This document shows positions 37,027-49,289 of a stretch of DNA of 64,000 nucleotides, in pieces. The notes under the pieces are model-generated. The model was not told where the DNA came from. It searched no databases and saw only the letters and a program-made list of their open reading frames with translations. This DNA is from Aselliscus stoliczkanus (Eukaryota > Chordata > Mammalia > Chiroptera > Hipposideridae). Location of the stretch: contig CM066731.1 in NCBI GenBank assembly GCA_033961575.1, positions 128,209,001 through 128,273,000 on the forward strand. The letters are read 5' to 3'. Position 1 is the stretch's first letter. Every line of letters starts with the position of its first letter. A program made the translations under genes and the position numbers.

Positions 37027-37078
37027 TAGATATGAAGTTGAGTGGATGAATCAATCCACTCAATCAGTACTTAAGTAG

Positions 37079-38950
37079 ACATGGCAGATATGAAAACTCT
37101 GATATGTTATTTTAGCTAATGAATTTTAATTCTTTTTATATGGTAGCACTAATGAGATTAGATAAATTTCCAAGTTAAAAGTCTGCTCCTCAGTTAGTGA
37201 TAAGAAAACCACAGTAGTTGCTAAGTGAAAGCAACTGGGTTGGTGTTTTTCATCTTCAGAAAGTCATCCCAGCACAATCTGTTTCCATAAACTCTTGTAG
37301 GTTGTAACACCACAACAGTATTCTCCAAGGGTTTAGACACAGTGTAGAAATTCTTAGTGTACTTGGAATTATCATAGGTATGAAGAAAAAAAATCAATTT
37401 CTTGTCTAAACATTGCTGTCAGTGAAAAAAGCAAAGTAATGGTCTTTTCATCAACTAAGGTATTTATTGGAGACAGTAGACAAAGCAAACAAGATAATGA
37501 AAAAATGTCTTGTACCATGTCTTGAACTACAGTTTTCTGGGAAAGCAATTTAGGATGTTTAATCCTAAATTAAGGTGAGTCCTTCTTTATGGAAATGAAG
37601 TGGGCATTGAGCCAGTCATGGGCTGTATAATGTAACAGAAAACAGTCAAAAGTGTTTAATCTCTTATTTTTGTGGTTAAATAGACGTTGCTATATAGACT
37701 GATAACTTTGTAAACTATTCTTCTGGTTATTCTGGATGTCTTTCTGTTTTTACCATTTTAGGAATCTTTCCTTTAGTATTTTACAGAGTGATGGAGCTTG
37801 TTTTATCTTGTCTCCATTTGGCATTCTATGCGTTAACTTAGTAGCTACCAGGGACAGCCTAGGCTTTGGTAGAATACACCATGTATTCTGAGAGACTTGA
37901 ATAAGAAATGAGTGGAAGGTGTGGAGAGTGTGCTGGGCAAGAATATGGTATATAGTGGGCAAAATTCAGGCTGTGGGAGGATTAGTCACACAACTTACAG
38001 GAAAAATTCTGGTGCGAAGATAATGGATCATTTGCTTCCTGAATGAGCCATTCAGAAGGGACCATTGCCAAATTACTAAACTCACCTGATGAGATTTTGC
38101 AGATACTCCTTCCCGAGCACAGGTTGGTGTGGGAGACTTTGTTTGAATCAACCTTTACAACTTTTAACTTATTAATAGCTTAGGGGGAAGGTGTCAGGGC
38201 CTTTTTGCCTGCAAAGGGTATTGTTAAATGAGAACATGATTCCTTTTGTGTGTATTGATAAAAGCCAGGAATGATTTTTTTTAAGCATTAATTTTAGTTA
38301 CAGTTTTAAAAGGAAACAACCTTTTCCCTTCTTTGAGTTTATTTCTTAATGAGAGCTTTAAGAATCAATCTTCAATGTGTGTCATCGCAAGGTGTAATCA
38401 GACTTGAACTTTATAAGCTTTGGACTTCTGCCCTGAACACAGTTTACACGCAAGGTAGAACAAGATCCTGCATAGTGTCTTAATTGAAAGAAAGCTTAGT
38501 GGCCATGTGGTTAACTTCCTGGTTTTTTAATAATACTTAATATATTAGTCACCTAGAAATTTGAATGTGATGATATAAAGCTTTCTGCCCTAATCAAGTT
38601 TTGTAAGCTGAATTAAAACAAATATTCAAATATTCCTAACATTTCTGGCTTCAGTAACTATCAGGGATGATTGATTATATCTGAACCATGTATTGATAGA
38701 GCGGTCATTCTTAATGCAGAGTAGTCAGTCCCCCTGAAGGTTATAGAAGGTGTTACACTTCATTGTGGTTATCTTTTTTGAAAGTTGCGTGAAAGGTCTG
38801 TATGATTATTCAGTATAGTGTAAGAACAAGCCAAAACCCTTATTCCTTGATATTGCATCTATACTGTGTGAAAATATACACTTTTGCGTAAAATGAACAA
38901 TAATAAATTCATTTCTTGTAAAGCACATATAAATAGAAACCTTGTACATT
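37079..38950. other. Intronic sequence, nothing recognised
   Basis: 1.9 kb without a recognisable repeat or exon. Confidence 0.4.
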
Positions 38951-39240
38951 TCACATTTGAACACTCACACTTACTGTGTGCAGGGAACAAAGTTTCCAGA
39001 GTCAACACGGTCTGGTAGGGGAGATAAGAGCTGTAAGCTGTATATACCACCAGGACCACAGTCACACCAGTAGGATTGACCAAAGTACCACGTGGGATGA
39101 AAAGCTGCCTCTTTCTAGCTGGGAAGATCAAGGAAGGAGTTGGGAGTTGTGGTTTTGAGCTGGATTTTGAAGGATGTACAGGCAAAGACTATGGGAAAAC
39201 AAATGACTGAAGTGGGAAAATGCTTCTTGGGCCTATGTCA
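38950..39240 (-). repeat. L2 LINE remnant, antisense
   Basis: 'tgtgtgcagggaacaaagtt' and 'gagctggattttgaaggatg' resemble antisense L2. Confidence 0.5.
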
Positions 39241-39624
39241 GATTAACATAGGCTATAGACAGGACACACACAGTGTTTGTGATGCAAGAGGGAGAAGGAA
39301 TTCCTTAGGTATGGTTCGCAATATTCATCCTGCCTCCTCCCTCTCCTCTGCTGCCAGACTGGGGAAAATAGAGATGGAGAGGAACCCATGATCTTACCCC
39401 AGGGTCCTCTGTTCTACTTGACCTTCCCACTCACCATTATAGGATGATAGTAAGAAGTTATGGAGAATAATACTAGGGAAGAGGAATGGGGTGAGAGTAG
39501 GCAAAACAAACTGGAGTTTAGCACAGGGGGCTTTTTACCACATTTTTCGTCCTTCTTTTTCCTTTTTCAGTAGTCTCTCCTTTTCCAAAGCTTGGCAGAG
39601 TCTGTCATAAGAAAGAGCGAGGAA

Positions 39625-39737
39625 GGGCCGGCGGAGTGGCGCGGTGGTTAAGAGCTGGCTTGGGAAGCCAGCAGCCCCGGTTCGGGTCCCACATATGAGG
39701 GCCAGTGACACTGCCCTCAAAAAAAAGAAAAAAAAGA
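39625..39737 (+). repeat. Short (94-nt) tRNA-only SINE with A tail, copy 1
   Basis: Body 39625-39718: gggccggcggagtggcgcgg start, ggttaagagctggc A-box region, ggttcgggtccc B box, end gccagtgacactgccctc, directly followed by an A-rich tail. Perfect 16-base target duplication aagaaagagcgaggaa at 39609-39624 and 39738-39753. The 3' body of the long SINE is entirely absent. Confidence 0.95.
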
Positions 39738-39753
39738 AAGAAAGAGCGAGGAA

Positions 39754-40952
39754 AAAGGTGGGGGAAGTTTCAGTAGCTGACCACTCATATTCAATCTGCC
39801 TGTAATTACAATATATGGGATTAAAGAGCATAGCTTGAGGAATGTTGGCAGAAAATAAACATATAATGCTGAGCGTACAATAATAGTCATGATGGATCCT
39901 GACCTTAGCTCTTCTATGTCATCATCATAGTCATCAACTAAATATTATTTAGGATCTATGAGATGCATGGACTTGTCTTACAACATAGTAGAGATTAAAA
40001 AAAAAATTTTTTGTAGAGGTGGAGGGGGGTTTAGGATAAATTCTTCTGCAGAAAAATGGTGCTTAAAACAGCAATCACAGCATAGCATGTTGGGTAGATA
40101 TAAATCTTTGCACTTTCATTAAGTTATAATCTTACAGAATATACGTGTGTGTTTTCCTTCAACATAAGTAAAAAGAGAAGACTAAAATAGTGAAAAAATA
40201 AACTTGAAAAATAATCAAACTTGGAGAGTAATTTTTAAAGCTACCTCGTGAAGAAATGCACCTGCTAGAGAGGCTGAAAACTGAAAACTGCTATCACATT
40301 TCAGGGCCAGAGAGTAACTAATTTAGTTTCTACTCTATATTACTTGTCAGGCTTTTCTTTTTTCCCCTTAAAGTGGACATATTTTATTTTCTCATAAAAT
40401 GTTGTTTCTTTGCTTTCTGAGAAACTATGGCAAGTTAAAAACTAACCTTTGATAGTGTAGTCAGATCTTTCTGCTACTGTTCTAGGAATTCAGCAACAAT
40501 TCTATTCTATTAAGGCAAATTAGAGACTATTAATGGGTCCTTCTTGGGTTACTGGTATTGTACATTTATGTGCATATGTGCTGAAACCACCTCATACTTA
40601 CTGTTCTTAAAAACTGAGGTTTAAATTTAATTACAGAGTTAAATGTTTTTCTGGAAAACATACTGTGCCCCTTTTAGAATGTATTTGCTGTATAAACTGA
40701 GAGTTTTCTTACTCTAAATTCTGGGTAAGACATAAACGGTGAATGTTACTCATTGCTGAGGAGCTCAATGGTGCGTCTTTGAGATTACATAAGATTGAGC
40801 AAAGGAGGTAAATGCTGAGACACCATTCTTCTGAACTTTCTCTTCGAAAGAAAAGTTGGAAGGAATTTTCTGATTGGCTATAGGCAGTCCCTCCGAGAGG
40901 CTCTGAAAGTCCTGTGGAGATATGCTATATGACTGTAATCTCTCTTTTTCAG
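39754..40952. other. Intronic sequence, nothing recognised
   Basis: Runs up to the candidate leader exon; no repeat family recognised. Confidence 0.4.
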
Positions 40953-41143
40953 CTTCTGCCTCTTGCTGCAAAACAGCAAGAGAAGGAAATCAAGGAGCCA
41001 CTCCTGTCATTTACCAGATAAGCCCAGCAGGGTTAAAAGACAGACTGAGTTCCTGGGGAAAAGACTGCAGGCATCTGAGGCTAAACCACTTGGAGCAGCT
41101 CTTACCTTAAAGTCAACCTGGAAGACTGAGTCCCAGTTACAAG
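40953..41143 (+). other. OSBPL6: Candidate non-coding 5'-UTR exon of OSBPL6
   Basis: A 191-base unique segment lies between a strong acceptor (tctctctttttcag, ending 40952) and a strong donor (acaag|gtgagt, 41143/41144). The segment contains no ATG on the + strand, as would suit an upstream leader exon, and it is not derived from any repeat I recognise although the flanks are. It is 18.8 kb upstream of the OSBPL6 initiating exon on the same strand. Splicing it to 59923 would add leader sequence without an upstream start codon. Splice sites are seen; that it is used, and by OSBPL6, is inference. It could be a chance pair of splice signals or an exon of a non-coding transcript. Confidence 0.5.
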
Positions 41144-41879
41144 GTGAGTTGGGAGAATGCCAACTTAAAATCATAAGTGGGGTTAGATTAGGCAGCACTA
41201 AATAATAGCAAAGGATTAGTGAGACATTACCAAATCACAGGAGGGTGCTTCTTTATACCGTTTATGTGTATATCAGATCTAAAAACAGTACGTTGTAATC
41301 CTGGTTATGTTTAGCCATCTTAATAACAAGCTCTGCTGTAATTTTTAAAGGATAGGAAGTAGAAAAACATGCCAAAGTATTTCTTAACCTTCTTCTATCT
41401 GCAGTCTGGCATCATGTGGAAATAAGACACTCCCCTTTGCTCTTTGAGTAATGAACCTGCAGACCTATGCCCAAAATTGGTTGACATGTGATCCTTGCTT
41501 TCATTATAAACACATAAGCACACAAACCCACATATGCATGCATACCCACATTCTCAAAATGCATATATTTTTTATAATCTTTCATAGTAAACAGCTAGAC
41601 AATTGATTGTTTTCTTTTTGCCCATGAGATTGAAATAACTGATATGAAAACAGCAACACTTAGTGTGGCTTGTCATCTTTGATATTTGCAGTTGTTATTT
41701 TCAGAACCACTAAGTATATGCTATTTGACATCTTAGGCTCAATGACTTTGGTATTTACAATTTGGATCTACCCCTTTCAGTTATACAAAGCTTTCTGGGA
41801 GCATGTGCCACTAGAGACCTTGGGGAGCTTTGGCAAGCTGTGTATCCTCTGCTCAAACTCTTATTTGCCCTGGGGCACA

Positions 41880-41914
41880 GGGGTGGTGGTGGTGTGGTGG
41901 TGGTGTGGTGGTGA
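41880..41914. repeat. (GGT)n-like simple repeat
   Basis: Irregular GGT/GTGGT units. Confidence 0.9.
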
Positions 41915-42065
41915 TAGTTCAGACATCTGTAATTTGGGAAACACTCCCCGGGTATTCTGATACCACTCCTACCCTCTTCTTGCAGAAGCCAGAGCTCGAT
42001 AATTTAGTATAATCATTATGTGAGAAGCTTTCTGTTTATTACTACATTATTTAAAATTGTATTTT

Positions 42066-42140
42066 AGGGCAGAGCTTGCAAACTGGTGGCCCACAGGGCA
42101 AATTTTAGACTATAGTGTTTTTAACCTGTAAACATTTTCT
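42066..42140 (+). mobile_element. hAT (MER20-like) end fragment
   Basis: 'gggcagagcttgcaaactgg' then ggcccacagggcaaatttta resembles the end of hAT-Charlie elements; only about 75 bases remain. Confidence 0.45.
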
Positions 42141-42144
42141 TTTT

Positions 42145-44440
42145 TTAAATTGAGTTAATTGCCAACATTTGATAGTCTAGAAACTTCACATAGAAAATCA
42201 GATACCTGGCTTCTTTTGGAAGGTTAGAAACCTGGTCTTGTTGCTATTTGAAGGACTGATGTTTGCTCACCTTTCCCATTCCCTAAGTATTCACCACAAC
42301 CAGGCTTCTAGATTTAAGTTACCTGCCTGGTACCTGTAGGCTTTTGTGGTCAAGATTCCTGCTTTCAGCATCAGTTTCTTTTCTCCTTACATAAATCCAC
42401 TTCCATGTACTTTACACATAATACTATGTTAGCCTTTATTCTCTTTTGGCATTTTTAAATTTTATATAACATGTGTAGGTTTTGAGAATGCTGGCTTTCT
42501 GAAGCTGACATCTGCCAGACTTGTCTATAAAGAAGGAAGAATTTTCCAAAATCAGATGGTCCATTGTTCTTAGTTTGGAAATCTGATTTGCATAGTGATA
42601 AGATCTGAATTATTCCTTCCAGAAGCTGAGGTTGCCATCTCAGAGTCTGAAAGTCATAACCTAAGGGTTCCATTGCCTGATTTGACTGTTTTGGTCCCAG
42701 GGACATAAAACTGATTCATTGAGCATCAACCTGTGAGGATTTAGAGTCCATTTTCTAGCCCCTTACTCAGCCTAGATACCAGAGCAATTCGACGAGCAAT
42801 ATGCTGTGCCATCTACATGTACAGAATTTTTGACATTGAGAAATCTCTCCATCGGAATCAGATGTGCCTTCAAACACGGTGGGTTGTAGTTCATTGTAAA
42901 AGTTCTCTTTCCCTATCTGTGATCACGATGTATTATTGGAAACTAAAGTACTTACTGTCATGTTCCTGTTAATTTGGTACTGAAACTTTTATATAGTAAC
43001 AAAGAGCTTTAGTCATGAAAGCATTTCAAATCGTAGGGTCCTTAGGGACATAGCACATCTCTGTCTGCATTTGCTAAACTCAAACACTAATTATTTGTTC
43101 ATAGTTTATAAATGGGGGAAGCTGACTCAATCCCAACACAGTGGTTCTTACCCCAACAACTCATTTAACTTCAAATGGGTAGCTCCTGTTATTGAAGCAG
43201 ATTTCAGGCCTCAGGATATTCATTTTTAGTGTTGAAGCGAGCAAGAAAGATGACTGTCTGGGTTGGATGTTCATTGTGTGTAGTTTACTGTCCTGGTGAC
43301 ATTACTTGGCTCTATCTCATGGAATCTCTTAGGTCAGTGTTGCCTAGGATCTAATGATACTTGACCACAATCAAAGATGAAATGTACGTGCGTCTCTTTG
43401 ACTATCAGGTTTAAGTTCATGGAAATAAAGTAACTGGAAATTTGTTTCCACAACATTTGCTGAGTTGTGACTTGACTGCATGAAAAATTAACTCATGCTT
43501 AAAAGGTAAAAGCAGATGATTGGCATCTCATTTCCTTAATGAGTTTATTTTTATTCTTCTTTTATCACAGGAATTAGTGGGTATGCATGTATACTCAGAA
43601 ATGCTTTCAGAAAGCCCCTTTATCTCCTTTTCTTGGAGTTACTGTTATCAGCCTCACATGCTGTTTCACTTTACTCCCTGAGGAAAGGATAAATAGGACT
43701 GAACAAAAATGGAACCAAAGTAGGGAGTGCTTGGGAGCCACTATTGACATATAAAACAGGTGGCAACTTGGTGAAAAAGGTAAACTCAGTAAATCAGCTA
43801 ACCAGTCAGCAAATACAATAACATGGTCTAGCAAAAACTGAAAGACAAGAAAAACTACTGAACCCCAGCATAACGAGGTAGCTGACACTTACTCCTTTTT
43901 ATCTGTTTTGAGGATCATGAGACTGCTCCCTCAGGTAATGGAGATGGAGAGAGAATACGCAACAAGAATTGGCAGTGCAGATACCACTTTTACCTGCCCC
44001 TTTCATCCTCCTTGGCTTTCCCTCCTTTTCTGTCAGGTAAAAGGGTGTCTCTTCTGTTCAAGAGGCACCTAATTCTGAAGAGGTTTAGAGGCCAAGAGGG
44101 GGTCCGTAACCTGCCAGCTCTTCTTTACAGGAAAGAAGTTTCCTTCTCATCCAGTTGAGAAGAGTGGGAACAAGCGACTTGAAAAGTATCTGTCCAATGA
44201 TAAAGGCTGTGCACTAGACCAGCTCTCTCCTGTACATTGTCTTTCTCAGTCTAGTAGGTGAAATTTTAGAAAAATGGATCACCTAAACATTGGAAAAATT
44301 TAGAACAACTTTGAAAAATAAATTGTATGTTAAATGTGAATATCCAGTAAAAGTAGTAATGAAGAAGTAAGTGGAGGAAAAAGAGAAGAATATTGTTAAT
44401 TTAAAGGGTATACTTAAGTAGTAGGGAACAGGGAAATTTT
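42145..44440. other. Intronic sequence, nothing recognised
   Basis: 2.3 kb without a recognised repeat or exon. Short frames on both strands carry no domain. Confidence 0.4.
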
Positions 44441-44484
44441 TGTTTCTTAAGACTTTTTTCATTTTTGTTGCTTTCTGTTTTTTT

Positions 44485-44760
44485 CCTAATTTTAAGAAAT
44501 AAGCTTTCACTTAGAAAAACTTCAAATTTATAGAAAAATAAAGAGAACAGTGTAATGAACTCCCCTATGCACACAACCAGATTCATTTATCCCTTTCCTC
44601 CTTTTTTCTGAAATTATTAGACAGAAGTAAACATTATGTCATATCCACTATACATGCTTCCGTATGCATCTCTTCATATGCACATTTTTTTACTCTTCAT
44701 TCCATATTCAAATTTCTTTATTAAATTTCTCAAAATTGTCTTTGGATCTCTGATTCCTTT
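44485..44760 (-). repeat. Old L1M-type LINE 3' UTR, antisense
   Basis: 'aaacttcaaatttatagaaa', 'gagaacagtgtaatgaactc', 'gcttccgtatgcatctcttc' follow the antisense L1M 3' UTR pattern. Confidence 0.55.
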
Positions 44761-44857
44761 CAATAGAAACATGGAGATTAAAAACTACAGTCTGGACTTT
44801 AAGGGTGCTCATTCTTATCAGTGTCAGTGTTTCCAGACTTTTTCAGGGCACAAGGTA

Positions 44858-44859
<2 letters not shown>

Positions 44860-44910
<51 letters not shown>

Positions 44911-44933
44911 TATATATATACATACATATATAA
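44860..44933. repeat. (TA)n microsatellite
   Basis: About 74 bases of alternating TA with a few C interruptions. Confidence 0.97.
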
Positions 44934-44939
44934 AATAAA

Positions 44940-45924
44940 AAGTTATGAGTTCATACTGAATTTTTCAAGTTCACTTTATGGAGTTTTAATATTATTTGAC
45001 TTTATATTTGTATCTCTTTTCTTCTACACTGACAACCTTGGTTCAAAATAACATTGCAGAATTTACTTGCTTTATCCTTTAAGTACAGGAAGTGGTTTTA
45101 AATCAATAATGCAACATTAATACTACTAATTGTTTTATTTTTATGTAGAGGAAAAAAATATAGTTTTTTTTTACCTTTTATTATTGTCATTATTTTTAGT
45201 CTTTCAAAATTGATGCAAGAGATCAGAAGATGACTTTTTTTCCCTCAAGTCCATTTTTAGTATTAATGTGGATATGTTTCTGGGCAGTGAGATTCAGTCC
45301 ATTAAATCTTTAGTTCACCAGGTAATTTGAGTGATTTGCAAGTCATTGCATCATAAGTAAGAAATGTTCCAGAAGTGACAGTGGGATTATTATGCTCTTT
45401 AGATGGTGGATCAATCTGTGCTGCATTGGATGCATGTATTAGTATCTGCCCTTCATCACAGTGCAGGTCAAGAAACACAAAGATAAATGCTCTAAATGAA
45501 ACAGAGAGCCTGCAAGGACCCCAGAGTTTTTGTCTTTGTGTTTTGTTTATTTGACAAATGGATAAATTATGGTTGCTTATTTTAGACTGACTTTCTTTTT
45601 CCTTTGTGGGTCAAGTGATTAAGTACTTTAAATTTGGGACATACTCTATAACATTTGACCCTGGGAGAAATGTAAATGTTCATAGAGAATATGGAAATAG
45701 GTAGTACCTCCCCCACTCTGTTCCTTTCTTCCTGCCTTCCAGCCATCTATCTATACTTCTTTCTTTTTCCTACACCCAAGTAATTGTCTGAAGAAGAGAA
45801 TTCTCTGAAGAAGAAGAAGGAGGCCTGCTCATTCCCCCTTCAGTCTTTCCAATTTTTACCTGTCTTTCTAAAATGTCTCATCCGGAAATCACCCTAAGCT
45901 TGGAATCAGTAGTCGGGAGTTTTT
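44940..45924. other. Intronic sequence, nothing recognised
   Basis: AT-rich; no named repeat. Confidence 0.4.
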
Positions 45925-45938
45925 AAAAATATGTTTTT

Positions 45939-46350
45939 GGGCCGACCGAGTGGCATGTTGGTTAAGAGCTGGCTTGGGACGCCAGCGGCCCCAGTTCGGA
46001 TCCCTCATATGAGGGCCAGTGACACTGCCCTCTACAGCTAAGATGGTGAACAACAGCTCCACCTGGAGCTGGGCTGCATGAGTCCTGGCAACTGTGTAGG
46101 CTGCAGCCACTGCTGCACTGCACTGCCATAGGCTACAGTGCGTGGCCGGCAGCCAACATGAGCTGCCAAGAGCCATGGTGAGTGGCCGTCCAGAGGCCAG
46201 TGACTGATCGCTTCACCCAGGAAGAGCACAATGATAATACCAACATGGGCCAGTGAAGCAATGTCCTCCACAACTAGACTGAAGAACAAAATGACAGCAA
46301 CTTGTCTGTTCCCCTCCCCCAATTCCCCAATAAAAAATCTTTAAAAAGAA
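45939..46350 (+). repeat. Full-length bat tRNA-derived SINE (long form), sense
   Basis: Head gggccgaccgagtggcatgt, ggttaagagctggc, B box gttcggatccc, then the junction gccagtgacactgccctc followed by tacagctaagatggtgaaca (where short copies instead have an A tail). The body ends 'caacttgtctgttcccctcc' and 'caataaaaaatctttaaaaa'. Flanked by aaaaatatgttttt (45925-45938) and a similar aaaatgtatgttttt on the right. Confidence 0.92.
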
Positions 46351-46735
46351 AAAAAAATGTATGTTTTTACATAGTCAAGGATGATTGATACTTTAACTAG
46401 TTTAATTTTGAGAGAGATTTAAAATTTTCCTTTATTGACATTTCACATCAAAGGAATAATGCTGGGAAGTACTGAGTGCAGTGAACCAGCAATGGAGATC
46501 TACTTTGAAAGGTCTGGCTTTCAGAGAACAAGGATACATGAAGAGTAATAACTCTAAACTTTGTCCCAGTTAGAAGTGATTACAAAGATGTGAGGCTATC
46601 ACAAGACTTCTATGTCAACTATGGCTGGTGGTAGATTTTAAATTTCAGAAACTATGACAATGTAAATAGATTTTCTTTTTATCACGTGTCTTGTATCACC
46701 CCTCCTATTTCTAAAGTGTTCCTTATTCATGTAGG

Positions 46736-46758
46736 CATTCATTCATTCATTCATTCAT
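46736..46758. repeat. (ATTC)n short tandem repeat
   Basis: Five to six ATTC units; it is the antisense of the TGAA-rich tail of the adjoining L2. Confidence 0.9.
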
Positions 46759-47000
46759 CCAGCAAAGTCTATTGAGTACCTACTCAGTACATACCAGGCA
46801 CTATTCTGGGCCCAGGGGTTAGAAGAAGGGGAGCATGAAACATAATACATGAAGTCTCCAGGCTAGACAATAAACCAGTCAATAAATAATGTAACTACAG
46901 AGTGAGATAAGTTCTCTGAAAGAAATGAAAAGACTATTATGCCAGAAAGTGACAGGGTATGTGCTTATTCTGAGGTGACATAAGCTGAGAATTGAAGGGT
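46736..47000 (-). repeat. L2 LINE 3' end, antisense
   Basis: 'ctattgagtacctactcagt', 'accaggcactattctgggcc' and 'aggctagacaataaaccagt' are the antisense of a LINE 3' region ending in TGAATGAA repeats. Confidence 0.6.
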
Positions 47001-47119
47001 GATTAGCTGACTAAATTTCCATGTTTAGAATACTAAATTTGAAAGTACTATATAGTTTATTTAAACAGTAACTACAAATTTGGCATTTGAATTTATTTCC
47101 AAATGTCTAATTTTTTTTT

Positions 47120-47280
47120 CAACTGGCACTGTAAATAAACTTTAAGATTAAAATCTCTTATTTTGTCAGCTTCTGAAAACTGGAGGAGGTCTTAGGTGAA
47201 GGGTATATGGGAACTCTATATTTGTAACTTTTATATGAATCTAAAATTATTCCAAAATAAAACATTTAATAGAAAAAAAC
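47120..47280 (+). repeat. LINE-1 3' end
   Basis: 'gggtatatgggaactctata' and 'tctaaaattattccaaaata' plus aaacattt are the L1 3' UTR end with an A-rich tail. Confidence 0.8.
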
Positions 47281-47484
47281 TGATGAAGAAATACCAAAAT
47301 TTATACCAAATCAAGTGCAATGTTGCCTAGATATGGAAAAGACGAGGACGCCCGACTTCCTTGTAGGAAGGGACTGCAGAGAGAAATGATGGGTGTGAAA
47401 ACTTATCCCTTGAATGCTCTTGTAGTCTATCTAGACTTTTGTCCCATCACTCACGTATGGACAAGACAAATTTTGTTATTTTTT

Positions 47485-47600
47485 TTCTTTTTTTTTCTTT
47501 TTTCTTGAGGACAGTGTCACTGGCCCTCACATGTGGCACCCGAACCGGGGCCGCTGGCTTCCCAAGCCAGTGCTTAACCACCACGCCACTCGGCCGGCCC
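47485..47600 (-). repeat. Short (94-nt) tRNA-only SINE, copy 2, antisense
   Basis: Body 47507-47600, T-rich tail complement at 47485-47506. Target duplication caaattttgttatttttt (47467-47484) and caaattttgctatttttt (47601-47618), 17 of 18. The body ends at the same base as copy 1. Confidence 0.95.
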
Positions 47601-47849
47601 CAAATTTTGCTATTTTTTAATGCTTCATTTTACCGTCATAATTTTCACATTATGAATTACCTTCATAATTAACAAAACTTACAAATAGAGTTAGTTTACA
47701 TTTTTCCTTTTTATTTTTAAATTCATGCATTTTCTTAAAATATTCTTGGACTCCTTAGGATGTTATCTTTTGGGTGTAAATTAGCAAATGTTTTTCACAT
47801 GGGACATTTAGGAATACGGGCATCGGAGATAAAAGAATAGAGCCCCGTT

Positions 47850-48005
47850 GGCAATCCTTACACCTACAGCCTGGTGACAGGCTTGTTAGAACACGGAGTG
47901 TGGGGCCCCACCCTCAGAGTTGTTGATTTATTAGTATGGATGAGCTCAAGAATTTCCATTTGGAATACGTTCCCAGGTGACACATTGATCCTGGGACCAC
48001 CTTTC
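47850..48005 (+). mobile_element. MER5A (hAT-Charlie)
   Basis: 'acaggcttgttagaacacgg', 'ggggccccaccctcagagtt', 'cccaggtgacacattgatcc' match MER5A. Confidence 0.75.
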
Positions 48006-48009
48006 AGAA

Positions 48010-49020
48010 CTTCTGTAGCGAACACTTAGCACTGGTATTTCCCAAGCTTGGGATTTGGGGAAAAGTAGCTTTATCATCCCAATTCTGTATCAAGTGACAT
48101 TTTAAACCTTCCTTTGAATTTTTTAAACTTCCACTTATCCTCTTTGTAACAGCACTTACTAAAGACCCAGATATACTTTTACCATTCTTATCCGGTTTCC
48201 AATCCCAAATTCTGTTGCTGTTGTTTTCTGTTCTCACTGCTCTTGTAGGGTTTTACATTTTTTTTTAAGTCCCTTTACTATCGTTTTCAATAGATTTCAG
48301 TGGTGTTTTGGAGTGAAATTGATTCTGTATTCAGTCTTTCATCTTTACCCCAATATGAGTGTATGTATATTAAACTAATTTTTTCTTTCTTGATTTCCAC
48401 AAAATCCCATGAGATAAGTTGGGTACAAGAGTATCTTCCCTGCACTGAGGAAGTGATGACTCTGAGACACAAAATCACATGATCTGAAAAAGGAAAGCTT
48501 AAGCTCAAGCTTTTTGACATCCATTTCTTCGTTAATTATAATGTACTATGAATTTGATGCTCTTAATGGTCCTCAAATATGGTTTGTCAAAGCCATCAGG
48601 ACCCCTGTTCCTTTACTTTATATTAATATCTCAAGTATTTTTGACACTGAAATAATTTTAATAATTATTTGATGATCCTCTTATATTTATGTGGAGGCTG
48701 TATTTTTACTAAGGATAGGCCACAAAATCCATTTAAAGACAAAAACCAGTACATTAATTTTTATTTTGTGGATTTTTGTTAAATTATGCATTTTCCCCCA
48801 AATGCTCTTTATCCTTTAATGCAAAACTAGCTAATCTTTGTCATAAGGGCTTTTAACGAAATGGTGTCATAGATCCAATGAATCTCAAAATTGGTATCAC
48901 TGAGGCTTAAGTGTCCTGAACCTCATCATGGAGGAAAGTGATGCTGTCATGGACACACAGTGTGTCTTCAGGTCTATTTCTCCCCACAGTCATTTTGAGG
49001 AGGGGCTCAGAAGAGAATGC
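48010..49020. other. Intronic sequence, nothing recognised apart from a faint MIR
   Basis: 48390-48480 (aagtgatgactctgagacac) may be a MIR fragment. Nothing else identified. Confidence 0.35.
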
Positions 49021-49210
49021 TTAATAATAGTAAGCATTTTACCCAAAATTATTGCATTTACTTCTCACACCTCCATGAAGTAGATGTTATTATCCCTGTT
49101 TTATAGATTGAGAAACTGAGGCACAGAAAGATTATGTAAATTACCTGAGGTTTCATAGCTAGGAAATGGCAGAGTTGAGATTGGTTTGAAACCCAAACAG
49201 TCCATGGTCT
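49020..49210 (+). repeat. MIR SINE
   Basis: 'tcacacctccatgaagtaga', 'ttatagattgagaaactgag', 'catagctaggaaatggcaga'. Confidence 0.85.
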
Positions 49211-49289
49211 TTTTTAGTAAAGGCAAATAGAAGGAACAAACACCACAGAACATATGTAGTGGTGTACTGGTGAATGTTTAAACATTGGC

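Larger units (their letters stand above)
35845..37078 (+). repeat. L2 LINE remnant interrupted by a Tigger element
   Basis: 'gaatctactcatctttcaaa' with 'gcctcctcttttgagcacct' and the 3' tail 'attgttgagtggatgaatca' match L2. The tail sequence appears on both sides of the Tigger insertion. Confidence 0.7.
1..40952 (+). other. OSBPL6: OSBPL6 5' intron (inferred), repeat-rich
   Basis: No exon, CpG island or recognisable protein-coding frame was found here. Reading frames are short, and most fall in L1, L2, MIR, LTR or SINE remnants listed separately. Its status as an OSBPL6 intron depends on 40953-41143 being an OSBPL6 exon, or on the first exon lying further upstream. Confidence 0.6.

Noticed and set aside
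44860..44933. (TA)n tract as an AT-rich origin or matrix attachment site
   Set aside because: It is a simple microsatellite; nothing else supports such a role.
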